NCBI GenBank assembly: GCA_002688185.1 | Contig: NZCE01000008.1 | Location: 32,796 to 96,795 of the forward strand | DNA from: Spirochaetales bacterium | Lineage (GTDB): Bacteria > Spirochaetota > Spirochaetia > ARS1246 | DNA length: 64,000 bases | Reading direction: 5' to 3' | Shown here: one piece after another, positions 35,401-42,935 of the stretch | Position numbering within the stretch: the first letter of the stretch is position 1 | How the letters are laid out: each line of letters starts with the position of its first letter | Program-made: the position numbers and the translations under genes | The notes under the pieces: generated by a model | What the model saw: only the letters and a program-made list of their open reading frames with translations | What the model was told of the DNA's origin: nothing | The model's database searches: none

Positions 35401-37556
35401 CCGTCACGCTAAGCTACTACGCCCGGGATAAGGCCGGAAACACGGGAAGCACGAGCACGGTAGTGCTGCAACTTCCCGTCCGCGCGGGAAGCGAGCTATT
35501 TCACGGCATTGAAGAAGGCGGCATTTATAACTCGCGGCAAACCGTGAGGACTGAAGCCAACGGCGATCAGATACATTATGAAATAACCACAAACGGGCCT
35601 CCACCCACACGCGTCAGCACGTTTTCCCCGGTGATGCCCGGTATTTTGAGCTTTGATGCCGCGCCCGGGGAAACGGTGACATTTACCATGCGGGCCGCGA
35701 TTTTTCAGACCGGCGAGTCCGAACCGATACAAGAGCAGACGGCCCAATTTACTATTGATAAAGCACCCCCCCCACCTCCCAATATTCCCGGATGGGAGGA
35801 AGAAATGTATTTTCAGGAAGACTTTGACGTGGAGATGGAGGCTGAAGAAGGATCGATTTTTGTATCGATAAACGGAAGGGATTATTCAAAATACACCAGT
35901 CCTATCACTCTACGATCCGTATCAGGCGGTGTGGACCAATACACGATATCCGCATATTCTCGGGACGTTGCCGGCAATAAGAGCTTGTATTCGAGAGAAT
36001 GGCGGGCCTTCATTGACCGACGGGTGGTATACGTTTCTCCCAATGACAATGACCTCTATACCGGCTCACGCAACATGCCATATCGCACAATAAAAGCGGC
36101 CCTTCAGACTGCAAAGGAATCAGAAAGAAAAACCGTATATCTCGCCCAAGGCGTCTACAGGGTGCGAAATCCTATAACCTTGGGCGATGAGGTTACAATT
36201 ATCGGGGGTTTTGAGGGCCAGTCTTGGGAGAATACCGGCGACAGCACCACCACCATTCTGCTTGCTACAACCGATTTTCCGGAGGGAGAAGATCTCATAT
36301 TGCAGCGAGACGGCAAGGCCGCTCTGCAGAACTTGTCCCTTGAATATGAAACCGAAGAGAATAACGCAACATATATCCGGCAAAACGGCGGCACGATAGA
36401 AATAAGCAATATCACCATTGCTCTCGACGTCGCGAATAAGACGATAATTTCCGTCGACACCGGTGCCATGACAATCAAAGATTCCGAAATATCGGCGGGT
36501 CTATCCAGGGCGCCATCTTTAGTGACCGTGGACAGGGGCATCCTTCAAATCAGTGGATCTCGGGTGGAATGTGACGCGGCCCTTCGTGACATAGATTTGG
36601 TGTCACTTTTCGACGGATCGACGGCCATTCTTTCTGACACGCAATTCAGCCCAGGTAGGGGGAGAATAACGTCGGCTTTAAGGGCCGTCGGGAGCACCAT
36701 CGAGATAAAGGATGTGCTGCTTGGCACCGGCGAGGGCTCTATCAACTCAATCGGCCTATTTGTCATCAATAGCACGGTGAATGCCTCGGGAATGGTTATA
36801 AACGGCAACAACGATGCTTGGATAGCGTCGTGTGTCGAAGCCGAATCATCAGAGCTTTCCTTCACCAGCAGCCATCTCTACGCCCGCGCGGATCGGGGTG
36901 CAGTTGCAATTAGGGCTGAAGATACAAAAATGGAGATCCATCGTAGCCGGATAAGAGGTCTTACGGGGTCGGAGTTTATCTATCTTTTGCAGATGTCCGA
37001 TTCATCGGGGGTGATATCCGGGAGCATGCTTAGCGGCGACTTCACAAGGGATCTTATTGCATTGAAGCTTTCTGATACGTCTCTGTCAGTGATAAATAAT
37101 ACCGTGGTGATGGGTTCCGGCTCAAACGTGACTGTGGGTGTAACTGCGGTGGGAAGAAACTCTATTGATTTGATAAATAATATATTTTATAAGGACGAGC
37201 GCTCAAAGTTGGGAACGGCCATTTATATCGATGATATCTCGTATTCACCGCGTATACTTAACAACTCTTTCAGTGGCTGGGAGTTGCTTCTCGAAAGCTC
37301 AAGTGCAGCTTCAGGAACTATTGAAGAACTTGACGCTCTTGACGAAGAAGAAGACGGAGGCACCATCGCCAACAATATTTCGGAGACGTACACAGAAACG
37401 TTTAGATCATCTACTGAGGGTATCTACCGCCTCGCCCCGGATTCACGGTGCGTAAATGCCGGCTTTAGCCCGGTCCTCCTCAATTTTCCCACATTTGCCG
37501 ACTTTGACGGAGATATTTTGCTGGGGTCCGTCGATATTGGAGCGGATGAGCGATAG
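32418..37556 (+). CDS. Giant exported protein with tandem chitobiase-C-like beta modules and a C-terminal beta-helix
   Basis: A 1712-residue protein with a signal peptide (KIALVSVLLGAMSVGLFAQ). About ten ~85-105-residue beta-sandwich modules follow, resembling chitobiase/hexosaminidase C-terminal repeats (forms such as YSFAESRDP, IYYAVTTDGSEP). They are joined by Asp-x-x-x-Pro-Pro linkers at residues ~108, 365, 456, 550, 634, 732, 837, 931 and 1114. From ~1200 a DUF1565/pectate-lyase-like domain starts (VYVSPNDNDLYTGS, MPYRTIKAALQTA) and continues as a right-handed beta-helix to the end (VDIGADER). Probable surface or secreted adhesin-like or glycan-binding protein. No catalytic residues recognised. 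A C8 tract lies at 35766-35773. Confidence 0.85.
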   Translation: MKNLDKIALVSVLLGAMSVGLFAQTVISVSVPGGHYSDDQQLELAVDGKGELFYSFAESRDPRFIPYLIPFSLSALPGEERDYTLRVEARTGEDIIKKKEFTYVIDKKPPNPPEVSVPNGSFIETVSVTFLAESRTSIIYCINGSIQDEGEKWSGEELTLRAGSDSASTYVLKAYAVDSAGNMSTLRVWTYVVGQSEIVIHDELKVLSPQEGFYSNRQFLVIRSAGYSWIRYSLSGEDPQIYGVDYHGPVLIDLAGQVALRIAGRLKSTGDIQTARIDFRVEEANVAYLPSDGGLIDKPLLVELNTRDTLFFSLDDSPARRRALLYEGPFKIDPVENGVKYLPLRLVSEGAIQSGAPEHRYFFIIDDRSPSGPEIVLDQVPPVRQNPTIEILGPDDADIFYTVDGTSPDPFSEKYNGPVLLELPTESEAGSIFIKAAAYGRNGRKSDISSALITFDTIPPEPPEITYLGRSNTAGITVGVKGDFGTDVLYEMTLDDSLPGVPDHSSLKSTGFLELDVPYGMERIFAFRFAAIDIAGNLSTPTAPFRVLVDKVPPDPPVLAFVENAVSLVGEGSLYYTLTDDGSEPSLPEASATQYVDPIPVEFEDGALNEVKIKAVSIDNSGNISRVSDTFAIIEDRRNPYLPTIGGVTNNEIYSSRQELRLENADVATRVYYAVTTDGSEPADPDSGDQFISDILQFEGVEGRQIQYRIKLRPALINGNIQGEVQELTFVIDRLMPPVPVPSGFMNGQSYNHGVFVLPPADGDNEIYFALISSPIPDPPPVDAVELLPFGENSRRFSSPLRLDVPEGEEGTFYFRVGAMDSAGNRSLNSITYSITVDRKPPDSPVVAGVPFGGVSRDEVSLSVVADYPTHYEISTDGTLPAIPTHGSIRYLNDIGFTGEQGREVLYTVRLISFDEVGNASPQTIERFSIDLKAPDAVLDPTVSVAGDSSVSVSWTPNPEERIYYYVATNATDGQETFVLYETPFTIPHEINANAVTLSYYARDKAGNTGSTSTVVLQLPVRAGSELFHGIEEGGIYNSRQTVRTEANGDQIHYEITTNGPPPTRVSTFSPVMPGILSFDAAPGETVTFTMRAAIFQTGESEPIQEQTAQFTIDKAPPPPPNIPGWEEEMYFQEDFDVEMEAEEGSIFVSINGRDYSKYTSPITLRSVSGGVDQYTISAYSRDVAGNKSLYSREWRAFIDRRVVYVSPNDNDLYTGSRNMPYRTIKAALQTAKESERKTVYLAQGVYRVRNPITLGDEVTIIGGFEGQSWENTGDSTTTILLATTDFPEGEDLILQRDGKAALQNLSLEYETEENNATYIRQNGGTIEISNITIALDVANKTIISVDTGAMTIKDSEISAGLSRAPSLVTVDRGILQISGSRVECDAALRDIDLVSLFDGSTAILSDTQFSPGRGRITSALRAVGSTIEIKDVLLGTGEGSINSIGLFVINSTVNASGMVINGNNDAWIASCVEAESSELSFTSSHLYARADRGAVAIRAEDTKMEIHRSRIRGLTGSEFIYLLQMSDSSGVISGSMLSGDFTRDLIALKLSDTSLSVINNTVVMGSGSNVTVGVTAVGRNSIDLINNIFYKDERSKLGTAIYIDDISYSPRILNNSFSGWELLLESSSAASGTIEELDALDEEEDGGTIANNISETYTETFRSSTEGIYRLAPDSRCVNAGFSPVLLNFPTFADFDGDILLGSVDIGADER

Positions 37557-37560
37557 CCGA

Positions 37561-38664
37561 CTACTGTCTATCCCATTTCCTAATAACGGAGTTTGAATCT
37601 GAATCATCTATCGGATTAATCCAGAGGCCTTCCCCGCTGGTGCACGCAAAAATCGTTTGTCGGTCGCTATCATTATCCCAGATAAAGAATCGCACCACAC
37701 CGCTCCGCAAAGGCACCTTCTGGTAATTCTCGTCGCTTGAAGAATAGGAATCATCACCCGGGCCAACCGCAGCAAACGTCGACGTATAGCCTTCCACAAA
37801 GAAAATCTCATAGTATCCCACATCTGACCCAACAAGGATTACCGGCTCTCCAAGAATAGTAATCTCAGCCAAATCGTGGAGTGGAATGCCGTCCCCATCA
37901 TCGTCAGCGACCGCTGTCTCGGACCACGCCGAGCCGTCATATGCATACACATTTCCCTCGCGGCTCGTGACAAAAAGGACGTTTAGCGTGGCGGAGGCAT
38001 GCACGCCGCCGAATCCCGCTGTAGTAGTTGGGCCGCTAGTATAGGCCTCATAGCTACCGGTTTGGTTATTGAAAAGGTGTTTGCCGCTTGCGAGCCACGT
38101 AAATCCGCCATATTCGGCTACATCGGCAACGGGTACGTATTGGCCTGATAGGCTGATGGAATTGTACGTGGCACCGTCAGATGAAGAATAGGTAATATAA
38201 TCGGTGCCGTCCCTCTCAGTCACGATAACGGTGGAGGCGGTAGCCACGATACCATCCACTAGTTTCCCGGTAAATGCGGACACTGCAGACCAAGTCCCTC
38301 CTCCGGGAGTCATGGTAAAGAGCGTTGACGTTGACCCATCCATACTCGCGAAGATCCCGTACAGCGCTCCGCCAAAGCTGGTTAGCTGGACACAGAATAC
38401 GTTTGTTGCGTCAGGCGGGTCCACAATACTCCAATCCGCGGTCGCTGCCTCCGTCGCACCTCTCTGGAAAAGAGATCCTGCCGACAGATAATAAACGTCA
38501 CTCAATACAACCATGCCGGTAACGGAAAGCTCATTTGGGAGCGTGTCATTATCAACCAGGGCTTTTTCCTCGCTGATACTATACAGAATGCCGATTCCGC
38601 TGTTATTGCATCCTAATAACGCCGCAAATGTGAGAACGATAATAAGCAAAGCCACACGTCGCAT
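37561..38664 (-). CDS. Beta-propeller-like lipoprotein
   Basis: A 367-residue protein starting at 38664, where an AAGGGG ribosome-binding site precedes ATG. The N-terminus RRVALLIIVLTFAALLGC has a good lipobox (LLGC). The remainder is all-beta, with repeating units of the type (hydrophobic)-x-YGIFAS, TWSAVSAFTG, EYGGFTWLASGKHLF, SREGNVYAYDGSAWSE, suggesting a propeller of about six or seven blades. It converges on the giant exported protein gene with only 4 bp between stops. Function unknown. Confidence 0.78.
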   Translation of the reverse strand: MRRVALLIIVLTFAALLGCNNSGIGILYSISEEKALVDNDTLPNELSVTGMVVLSDVYYLSAGSLFQRGATEAATADWSIVDPPDATNVFCVQLTSFGGALYGIFASMDGSTSTLFTMTPGGGTWSAVSAFTGKLVDGIVATASTVIVTERDGTDYITYSSSDGATYNSISLSGQYVPVADVAEYGGFTWLASGKHLFNNQTGSYEAYTSGPTTTAGFGGVHASATLNVLFVTSREGNVYAYDGSAWSETAVADDDGDGIPLHDLAEITILGEPVILVGSDVGYYEIFFVEGYTSTFAAVGPGDDSYSSSDENYQKVPLRSGVVRFFIWDNDSDRQTIFACTSGEGLWINPIDDSDSNSVIRKWDRQ

Positions 38665-38674
38665 AAAAACCCCT

Positions 38675-39271
38675 TTAGAAATGATAGAGGGTTGAAAGTG
38701 TAATGCCAATGAAATTTCCAAAACTAGTATGAGAGCTTGGTGGGGCGTCTCCAAAGTACATTTCAGGAATCCACCAGTATTCAGTTTTTAGACCAAAAGA
38801 CCATTCAGCACTATAGTTCCAATAGAAAGACAGCCCAGGCATGAGAGACGGACCTACATATACGTCATTATCAAGCTTTGTTATACATACACCAATGCCG
38901 CCGTGCAGCAAAAGTTCAAAAGGATAAAAACGGATTGCATACGTGATAATTCCGGATATCGGGAGCATCACCAATGTTCTCCCGAGTGTACTAAATGCGA
39001 ACATACCTCCCACATCGATACCGAGGGTGAGCTCATTAGTGAGAAAGGTGCCCCACCTTAGTGATCCCGTGGCGCCCAAACTCAGCTGGTTGAAGCCGGG
39101 AGTGATTGTACCGTCCACGCGATGAATAAAAAGCGGTAGAATCACTCCGGCGCTTATAGAAAACGTCTGATCGCCAAGACCGTAGATATCGGGAGTTTCC
39201 AAATCTTGTCCAAAAACACACGGGGAAACCAGCAATATTGTGCACATCATTAGCCTATTGAGTAACGTCAA
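38675..39271 (-). CDS. Small outer-membrane beta-barrel protein
   Basis: A 198-residue protein with signal peptide (LLNRLMMCTILLVSPCVFGQ). The mature part alternates hydrophobic and polar residues in about eight strands (SISAGVILPLFIHRV, LTLGIDVGGMFAF, LSFYWNYSAEWSFGLKTEYWW) and ends in Tyr-His-Phe, consistent with the C-terminal Phe signal of outer-membrane barrels. A TTG start with GAGG upstream is used; an ATG 21 bases inside is possible. It is 10 bp upstream of the lipoprotein gene on the same strand, so the two probably share an operon. Confidence 0.75.
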   Translation of the reverse strand: MTLLNRLMMCTILLVSPCVFGQDLETPDIYGLGDQTFSISAGVILPLFIHRVDGTITPGFNQLSLGATGSLRWGTFLTNELTLGIDVGGMFAFSTLGRTLVMLPISGIITYAIRFYPFELLLHGGIGVCITKLDNDVYVGPSLMPGLSFYWNYSAEWSFGLKTEYWWIPEMYFGDAPPSSHTSFGNFIGITLSTLYHF

Positions 39272-39621
39272 GCCTTTTACCTCGCTACGTTCAGTCAGGC
39301 CGTACCATAGCCTGATTTTATCTGTCCGATACTATCATTGCCAATCGGTAGTTTCAAGAACTTAGGACGCTGCAGGAGCGGAGGAATAAAGCTGTCACCC
39401 AGAGAGAACGCGGAGTTTTAAGTCAAAAATCTGTCCCTGAAGAATAAAGGTCTCTGCGAACTCGGCGTGAACTCCACCCGGGGCGCCCCTTGCCGGGCGC
39501 CCAGCAAGGGGCGCCAAGCTTGAATCCCCAAAGAGTTTTGTGTTAAGAAGGGCTCATGCCCTGCCTGCTGAACAAGGGCTGGACCGCCCGTCTCGGGCAA
39601 CAGAGAAAAGAAGGTTTCAAG
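39272..39621 (+). promoter_or_regulatory. Non-coding region with structured leader of purH
   Basis: A 350-bp gap without a convincing gene. Its right part is a GC-rich, hairpin-dense leader. A perfect 12-bp stem lies at 39482-39493/39504-39515. Then come five alternately complementary pentamers: AGGGC 39549-39553, GCCCT 39558-39562, AGGGC 39575-39579, GCCCG 39586-39590 and CGGGC 39594-39598. Each can pair with the next, so mutually exclusive folds are possible. The tail (GGACCGCCC...GGGCAAC) resembles the 3' element of ZTP (pfl) riboswitches, which often precede purH, but the 5' half of that motif is not clear. No T-run follows the hairpins. Confidence 0.4.
39317..39344 (-). promoter_or_regulatory. 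Possible promoter of the barrel/lipoprotein pair
   Basis: On the minus strand TTGGCA (39344-39339), a 16-bp spacer and GATAAA (39322-39317) precede the barrel gene by about 45 bp. Both boxes are imperfect. Confidence 0.3.
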
Positions 39622-40299
39622 ATGGATATTCAAACAGTAAACCGCATATCGGGTGACGTTGAGATACGCAATATCATCGTTAGCGTTGCAGATAAAACCG
39701 GTCTTGATTTCCTTATTCCAGGCCTGCTTTCAATCAATCCTGAGCTAAAGATTTACTCCACCGGGGGGACGTACGGCAGAATACAGGAGATCGTCGGTGA
39801 AAACCATTCGGAAATTCTTGTAGCTATATCGGATTACACCGGGCAACCCGAGATGCAGGGCGGGCTGGTAAAGACACTTGATTTCAGGCTCTATCTCGGA
39901 CTCTTGAGTGAAACGTACAATCCCGCGCATCTCGCGGATTTAGAACGCACCGAAGCAGTGGAATTTGATATGGTTGTTGTAAATCTTTATCCATTTGACA
40001 AGGCAATTTCAAAAGCCGGTTCCACCGTTGAGGATGCGAGAGGCAACATTGACATTGGCGGGCCTTGCATGCTGCGTGCCGCGGCGAAAAATTTTTTGCG
40101 GGTTGCCCCCATATGCGAGCCGCAAGATTACTCAAGGATAGTCGATCAATTAAAAAGAGGTGCAGGGCGTTTGACTGTTACCGATCGTCTTACATATGCA
40201 AAAAAGGCTTTTGCCCATACCGCGGAATACGAGAGCGCAATCAGTGCATATTTTGCCAATGTGGCAGCTGGCGAAATTACGGACACGTATAAAATATAG
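39622..40299 (+). CDS. purH: IMP cyclohydrolase (stand-alone N-terminal half of PurH)
   Basis: Catalyses ring closure of FAICAR to IMP, the last step of de novo IMP synthesis. The ATG at 39622 is chosen because AAGG lies seven bases upstream; an in-frame extension to 39556 lies in the structured leader. The 225 residues cover the MGS-like domain: IIVSVADKTGLDFLIPGL, YSTGGTY, VVVNLYPFDKAI and GNIDIGGPCMLRAAAKNF, corresponding to the first ~200 residues of bifunctional PurH. It stops where the formyltransferase domain would begin, and the second half is encoded 39 bp downstream. Confidence 0.9.
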   Translation: MDIQTVNRISGDVEIRNIIVSVADKTGLDFLIPGLLSINPELKIYSTGGTYGRIQEIVGENHSEILVAISDYTGQPEMQGGLVKTLDFRLYLGLLSETYNPAHLADLERTEAVEFDMVVVNLYPFDKAISKAGSTVEDARGNIDIGGPCMLRAAAKNFLRVAPICEPQDYSRIVDQLKRGAGRLTVTDRLTYAKKAFAHTAEYESAISAYFANVAAGEITDTYKI

Positions 40300-40338
40300 A
40301 ATTAAAAACTTTCGGTGATTTTAGAATAGCGAGGGCAA

Positions 40339-41592
40339 ATGAAAGAGAAAAATCTGAAGGCCATGTATCGCTCGATGCAGGGGGATCCATTTCCGCACAA
40401 CATCGAGGTGTCGTTTATAGACAAAGATGAGCGGCAGACCCTGTTTTATGAGAAGACATCGTGGACCATCAACGGGGAGGTGAAAGGTCTCAGATACGGG
40501 GAGAACCCGGATCAGCCCGCAGCCCTCTATAAGCTCGTCAATGGCAATCTTGTGCTTGGTGACGTCCAAAGCATAAACCCTGGCCTCTACCTCGCCTCCG
40601 ATGTGGAATTGCTGCAATCCGGCAAGCACCCCGGCAAGATCAACATCACCGATGTGGATGCCGCACTGAATATCCTTCGGTATCTTGCTGAATCTCCCGC
40701 GGCGGTAGTAGTGAAGCACAATAATCCCTCCGGCGCCGCCCGTGGTGAAACGCTCTATGAAGCCTACGACAAGGCGTTGATGGCTGACAGGATAGCGGCC
40801 TATGGAGGAGCGGTCGCCTTAAATCGGCAGGTAGATCGCGACACGGCGGAGGCGATCTCGCAAAGTTATTGTGAGGTGGTCGTGGCGCCGGATTATGGGA
40901 CCGGTTGTGTCGATATCTTAGCAAACCGAAAAAACTTAAGAATAATGAGAATAGATCGGATAGATCGCCTTCAAGAATATCAGGGCGAGCGCGTGGTAGA
41001 GTTTAAGGCGCTGATAGACGGCGGCATGGCCGTGCAATGGTCATATGTCCCAAAAGCCAGAGAAAAACAAGACCTGGCGTTGGCGGAGGCGGTCTACAGA
41101 GGAAAGCAGTACAAAATAGATAGGGAGCCCACCGAACAGGAATATAGCGATATGATTTTTGGCTGGTTGGTCGAAAGCGGTGTAACGAGCAATTCGGTCC
41201 TCTATGTGAAAGATGGAGTTACCGCGGCAATCGGCACCGGAGAACAGGACCGCGTGGGAGTGGCCGATATTGCAAAACTCAAAGCCTACCGAAACACTGC
41301 CGACCGGATTTGCTGGAAAAAACATGGCATTCCATGGCTCGAGTGTGACGACCCGGAGCTAAAAAGCGAAGTGCAAAAACAGGTCGAGAAAACTCACGGC
41401 GGGCTCGCCGGCAGCATTATGATTTCCGACGCATTTTTCCCGATGCCCGACGGCATTGAAGTGGGCTTAAATGAAGGCGTCACCGGCGTTGTTCAGCCCG
41501 GCGGAGCAATGCGAGACCACGATATTATTCAAGCCTGCAATAGGTACGGTGCGACCATGGTGTTTACAGGCCAGCGGAGCTTTCGTCACTAA
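40339..41592 (+). CDS. purH: AICAR transformylase (stand-alone C-terminal half of PurH)
   Basis: Transfers the formyl group of 10-formyl-THF to AICAR. The 417-residue protein matches the second domain of PurH: LRYGENPDQPAALY, VVKHNNPSGAA (family KHxNPCG with Cys replaced by Ser; Lys-His retained) and the C-terminal SDAFFPMPDGIE, GVTGVVQPGGAMRD and FTGQRSFRH. It has its own GAGGG ribosome-binding site and a ~50-residue N-terminal extension. It lies in the same frame as the upstream half but is separated by three in-frame stops, so this is a genuine gene fission rather than a frameshift. RAST-type annotations call this the alternate form (from memory). Confidence 0.92.
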   Translation: MKEKNLKAMYRSMQGDPFPHNIEVSFIDKDERQTLFYEKTSWTINGEVKGLRYGENPDQPAALYKLVNGNLVLGDVQSINPGLYLASDVELLQSGKHPGKINITDVDAALNILRYLAESPAAVVVKHNNPSGAARGETLYEAYDKALMADRIAAYGGAVALNRQVDRDTAEAISQSYCEVVVAPDYGTGCVDILANRKNLRIMRIDRIDRLQEYQGERVVEFKALIDGGMAVQWSYVPKAREKQDLALAEAVYRGKQYKIDREPTEQEYSDMIFGWLVESGVTSNSVLYVKDGVTAAIGTGEQDRVGVADIAKLKAYRNTADRICWKKHGIPWLECDDPELKSEVQKQVEKTHGGLAGSIMISDAFFPMPDGIEVGLNEGVTGVVQPGGAMRDHDIIQACNRYGATMVFTGQRSFRH

Positions 41593-41664
41593 CATGACAC
41601 GAGTCCGCCGCATGACCCGGCACGCAAAATTCGCACTTACTGGTGTAGCCGACAAATTTTCGTG

Positions 41665-42834
41665 ATGAAACCATGGCTGCGCATCTTAGTAATTGGCGCC
41701 TCAATTTCGGTCACAGCCGTGGCAGCAGGCGCAATTATTCTCCAGCAACTCCAGACAATTAAAATGCGTGATGATATAACCGCTCGGATGGATCTGCTCG
41801 TCGAAGAAATTAGGAAAAACTCTGAGATTGGAGAGGAAACGAGGCAAAATCTCTTCATGCTTTCGGATAGGTCCAACGAGATTCGCAGGGCGCTGCGATT
41901 GCCGCAGGCTCGGCTCTCATATGAGATTCCGGTAGAGGATCAACCGGAAGGCCAAGAATTCCTGCCTTATTTTCAGGGCGTGGACGCTTTGCTCCAGTCT
42001 TGGCGGCGTGAGCAATTTGCTAAAAAGTACATTGATATTGAGAATTACATAAATAGTTCTAGTGTTCTGCGAGATTTCAAAGCGGTGCTGGTGGGTAATT
42101 TTATCGTGGATTTGCAGCTTGAAAGCAAAAAGGCGTATATGATTTCCTCCAATCGGACAGAACATGCTCTGCGGGTGGATTCCATTACTGGGGAGTCCAG
42201 GCTTCTCGCCTCGCTGGCGCCGTCTCTGGAAGAGTTCGTTGGGCGAACGCGGAGCGGTGTCGAGGGTGCCCTTGAGAGACGCGCCGAGCTTATTGTCCAC
42301 TTACGGGCATTTGCGGCGGATGAGAAAACTGTTGACTTCCTGCAATCCAATGAGCTCGCCCTTCAAGAGATCCAGACGGAATCTGAAGGCTTTGAGTTGC
42401 CGGTATTCGTGGTGAGGAAGGGGGAGCGGCTCCTGGCGCGAATGGGTGTGGATCTGCAATCCTACACGTTTTTTGTGGACGAAGTTGAGTTATCGTCGGC
42501 AACCCTTATTCTGAATCAATTAAAGAATCAGATTGGATCTATGGATATACGCTCAAACGAAGAGATACAAATTGAAATGCTGCAAAGCCATTTTGCGACG
42601 ATCCTGGCTGATGAGGGTTTTGGGTCGTTTCTCAACGGAAAGGAATTGGAACTAGTCGATGGGGGCCGTGAAGACAGCGACTATTATTACTACGATCTTG
42701 TTGATGCCGATGGGGTGCGCGTTGGCGCTTTTGGAATCCAAAAGTTTATTGGTGAAGTGTATCTCGTTGACCACGAGGATGTGCCAATTAGCTCTCTAAA
42801 AGCGATGGGCACCGATATTGAAAAAAAAAACTGA
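41665..42834 (+). CDS. N-terminal part of an interrupted LytR-CpsA-Psr (LCP) family protein
   Basis: Encodes ~389 residues: one membrane helix (ILVIGASISVTAVAAGAIIL, residues ~6-25), a coiled-coil stretch (~30-75) and a large mixed domain facing outside. It ends abruptly at MGTDIEKKN where the frame meets a run of ten A (42821-42830) and a TGA. The protein continues in the -1 frame directly into an LCP domain, so this is the front portion of a ~680-residue protein. A GTG at 41662 is an alternative start. No clear ribosome-binding site is visible. The region before the LCP domain matches no family I recognise. Confidence 0.7.
   Translation: MKPWLRILVIGASISVTAVAAGAIILQQLQTIKMRDDITARMDLLVEEIRKNSEIGEETRQNLFMLSDRSNEIRRALRLPQARLSYEIPVEDQPEGQEFLPYFQGVDALLQSWRREQFAKKYIDIENYINSSSVLRDFKAVLVGNFIVDLQLESKKAYMISSNRTEHALRVDSITGESRLLASLAPSLEEFVGRTRSGVEGALERRAELIVHLRAFAADEKTVDFLQSNELALQEIQTESEGFELPVFVVRKGERLLARMGVDLQSYTFFVDEVELSSATLILNQLKNQIGSMDIRSNEEIQIEMLQSHFATILADEGFGSFLNGKELELVDGGREDSDYYYYDLVDADGVRVGAFGIQKFIGEVYLVDHEDVPISSLKAMGTDIEKKN
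42819..42834 (+). other. A10 homopolymer at frame junction (slippage, phase-variation or sequencing-error site)
   Basis: GATATTG followed by ten A and CTGACA. The upstream frame reads Glu-Lys-Lys-Asn-stop. The -1 frame reads Lys-Lys-Lys-Leu-Thr-Ile-Pro and stays open to 43709 through the conserved LCP core. One extra A, or a -1 ribosomal/transcriptional slip, would restore a single protein. Confidence 0.7.
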
Positions 42835-42935
42835 CAATCCCTGGTGAAATCCCGCTGATCGACGGACTTTACCCGACCTCCGAATCGTTTTCACTTCTTC
42901 TCTGTGGAGCTCATGAGAAGAATACCGATACAATA

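Noticed and set aside
40300..40338. The purH gap as a frameshift or pseudogene
   Set aside because: Both halves are in the same frame but separated by three stops, and the second has its own ribosome-binding site and extra N-terminal residues, so separate genes fit better.
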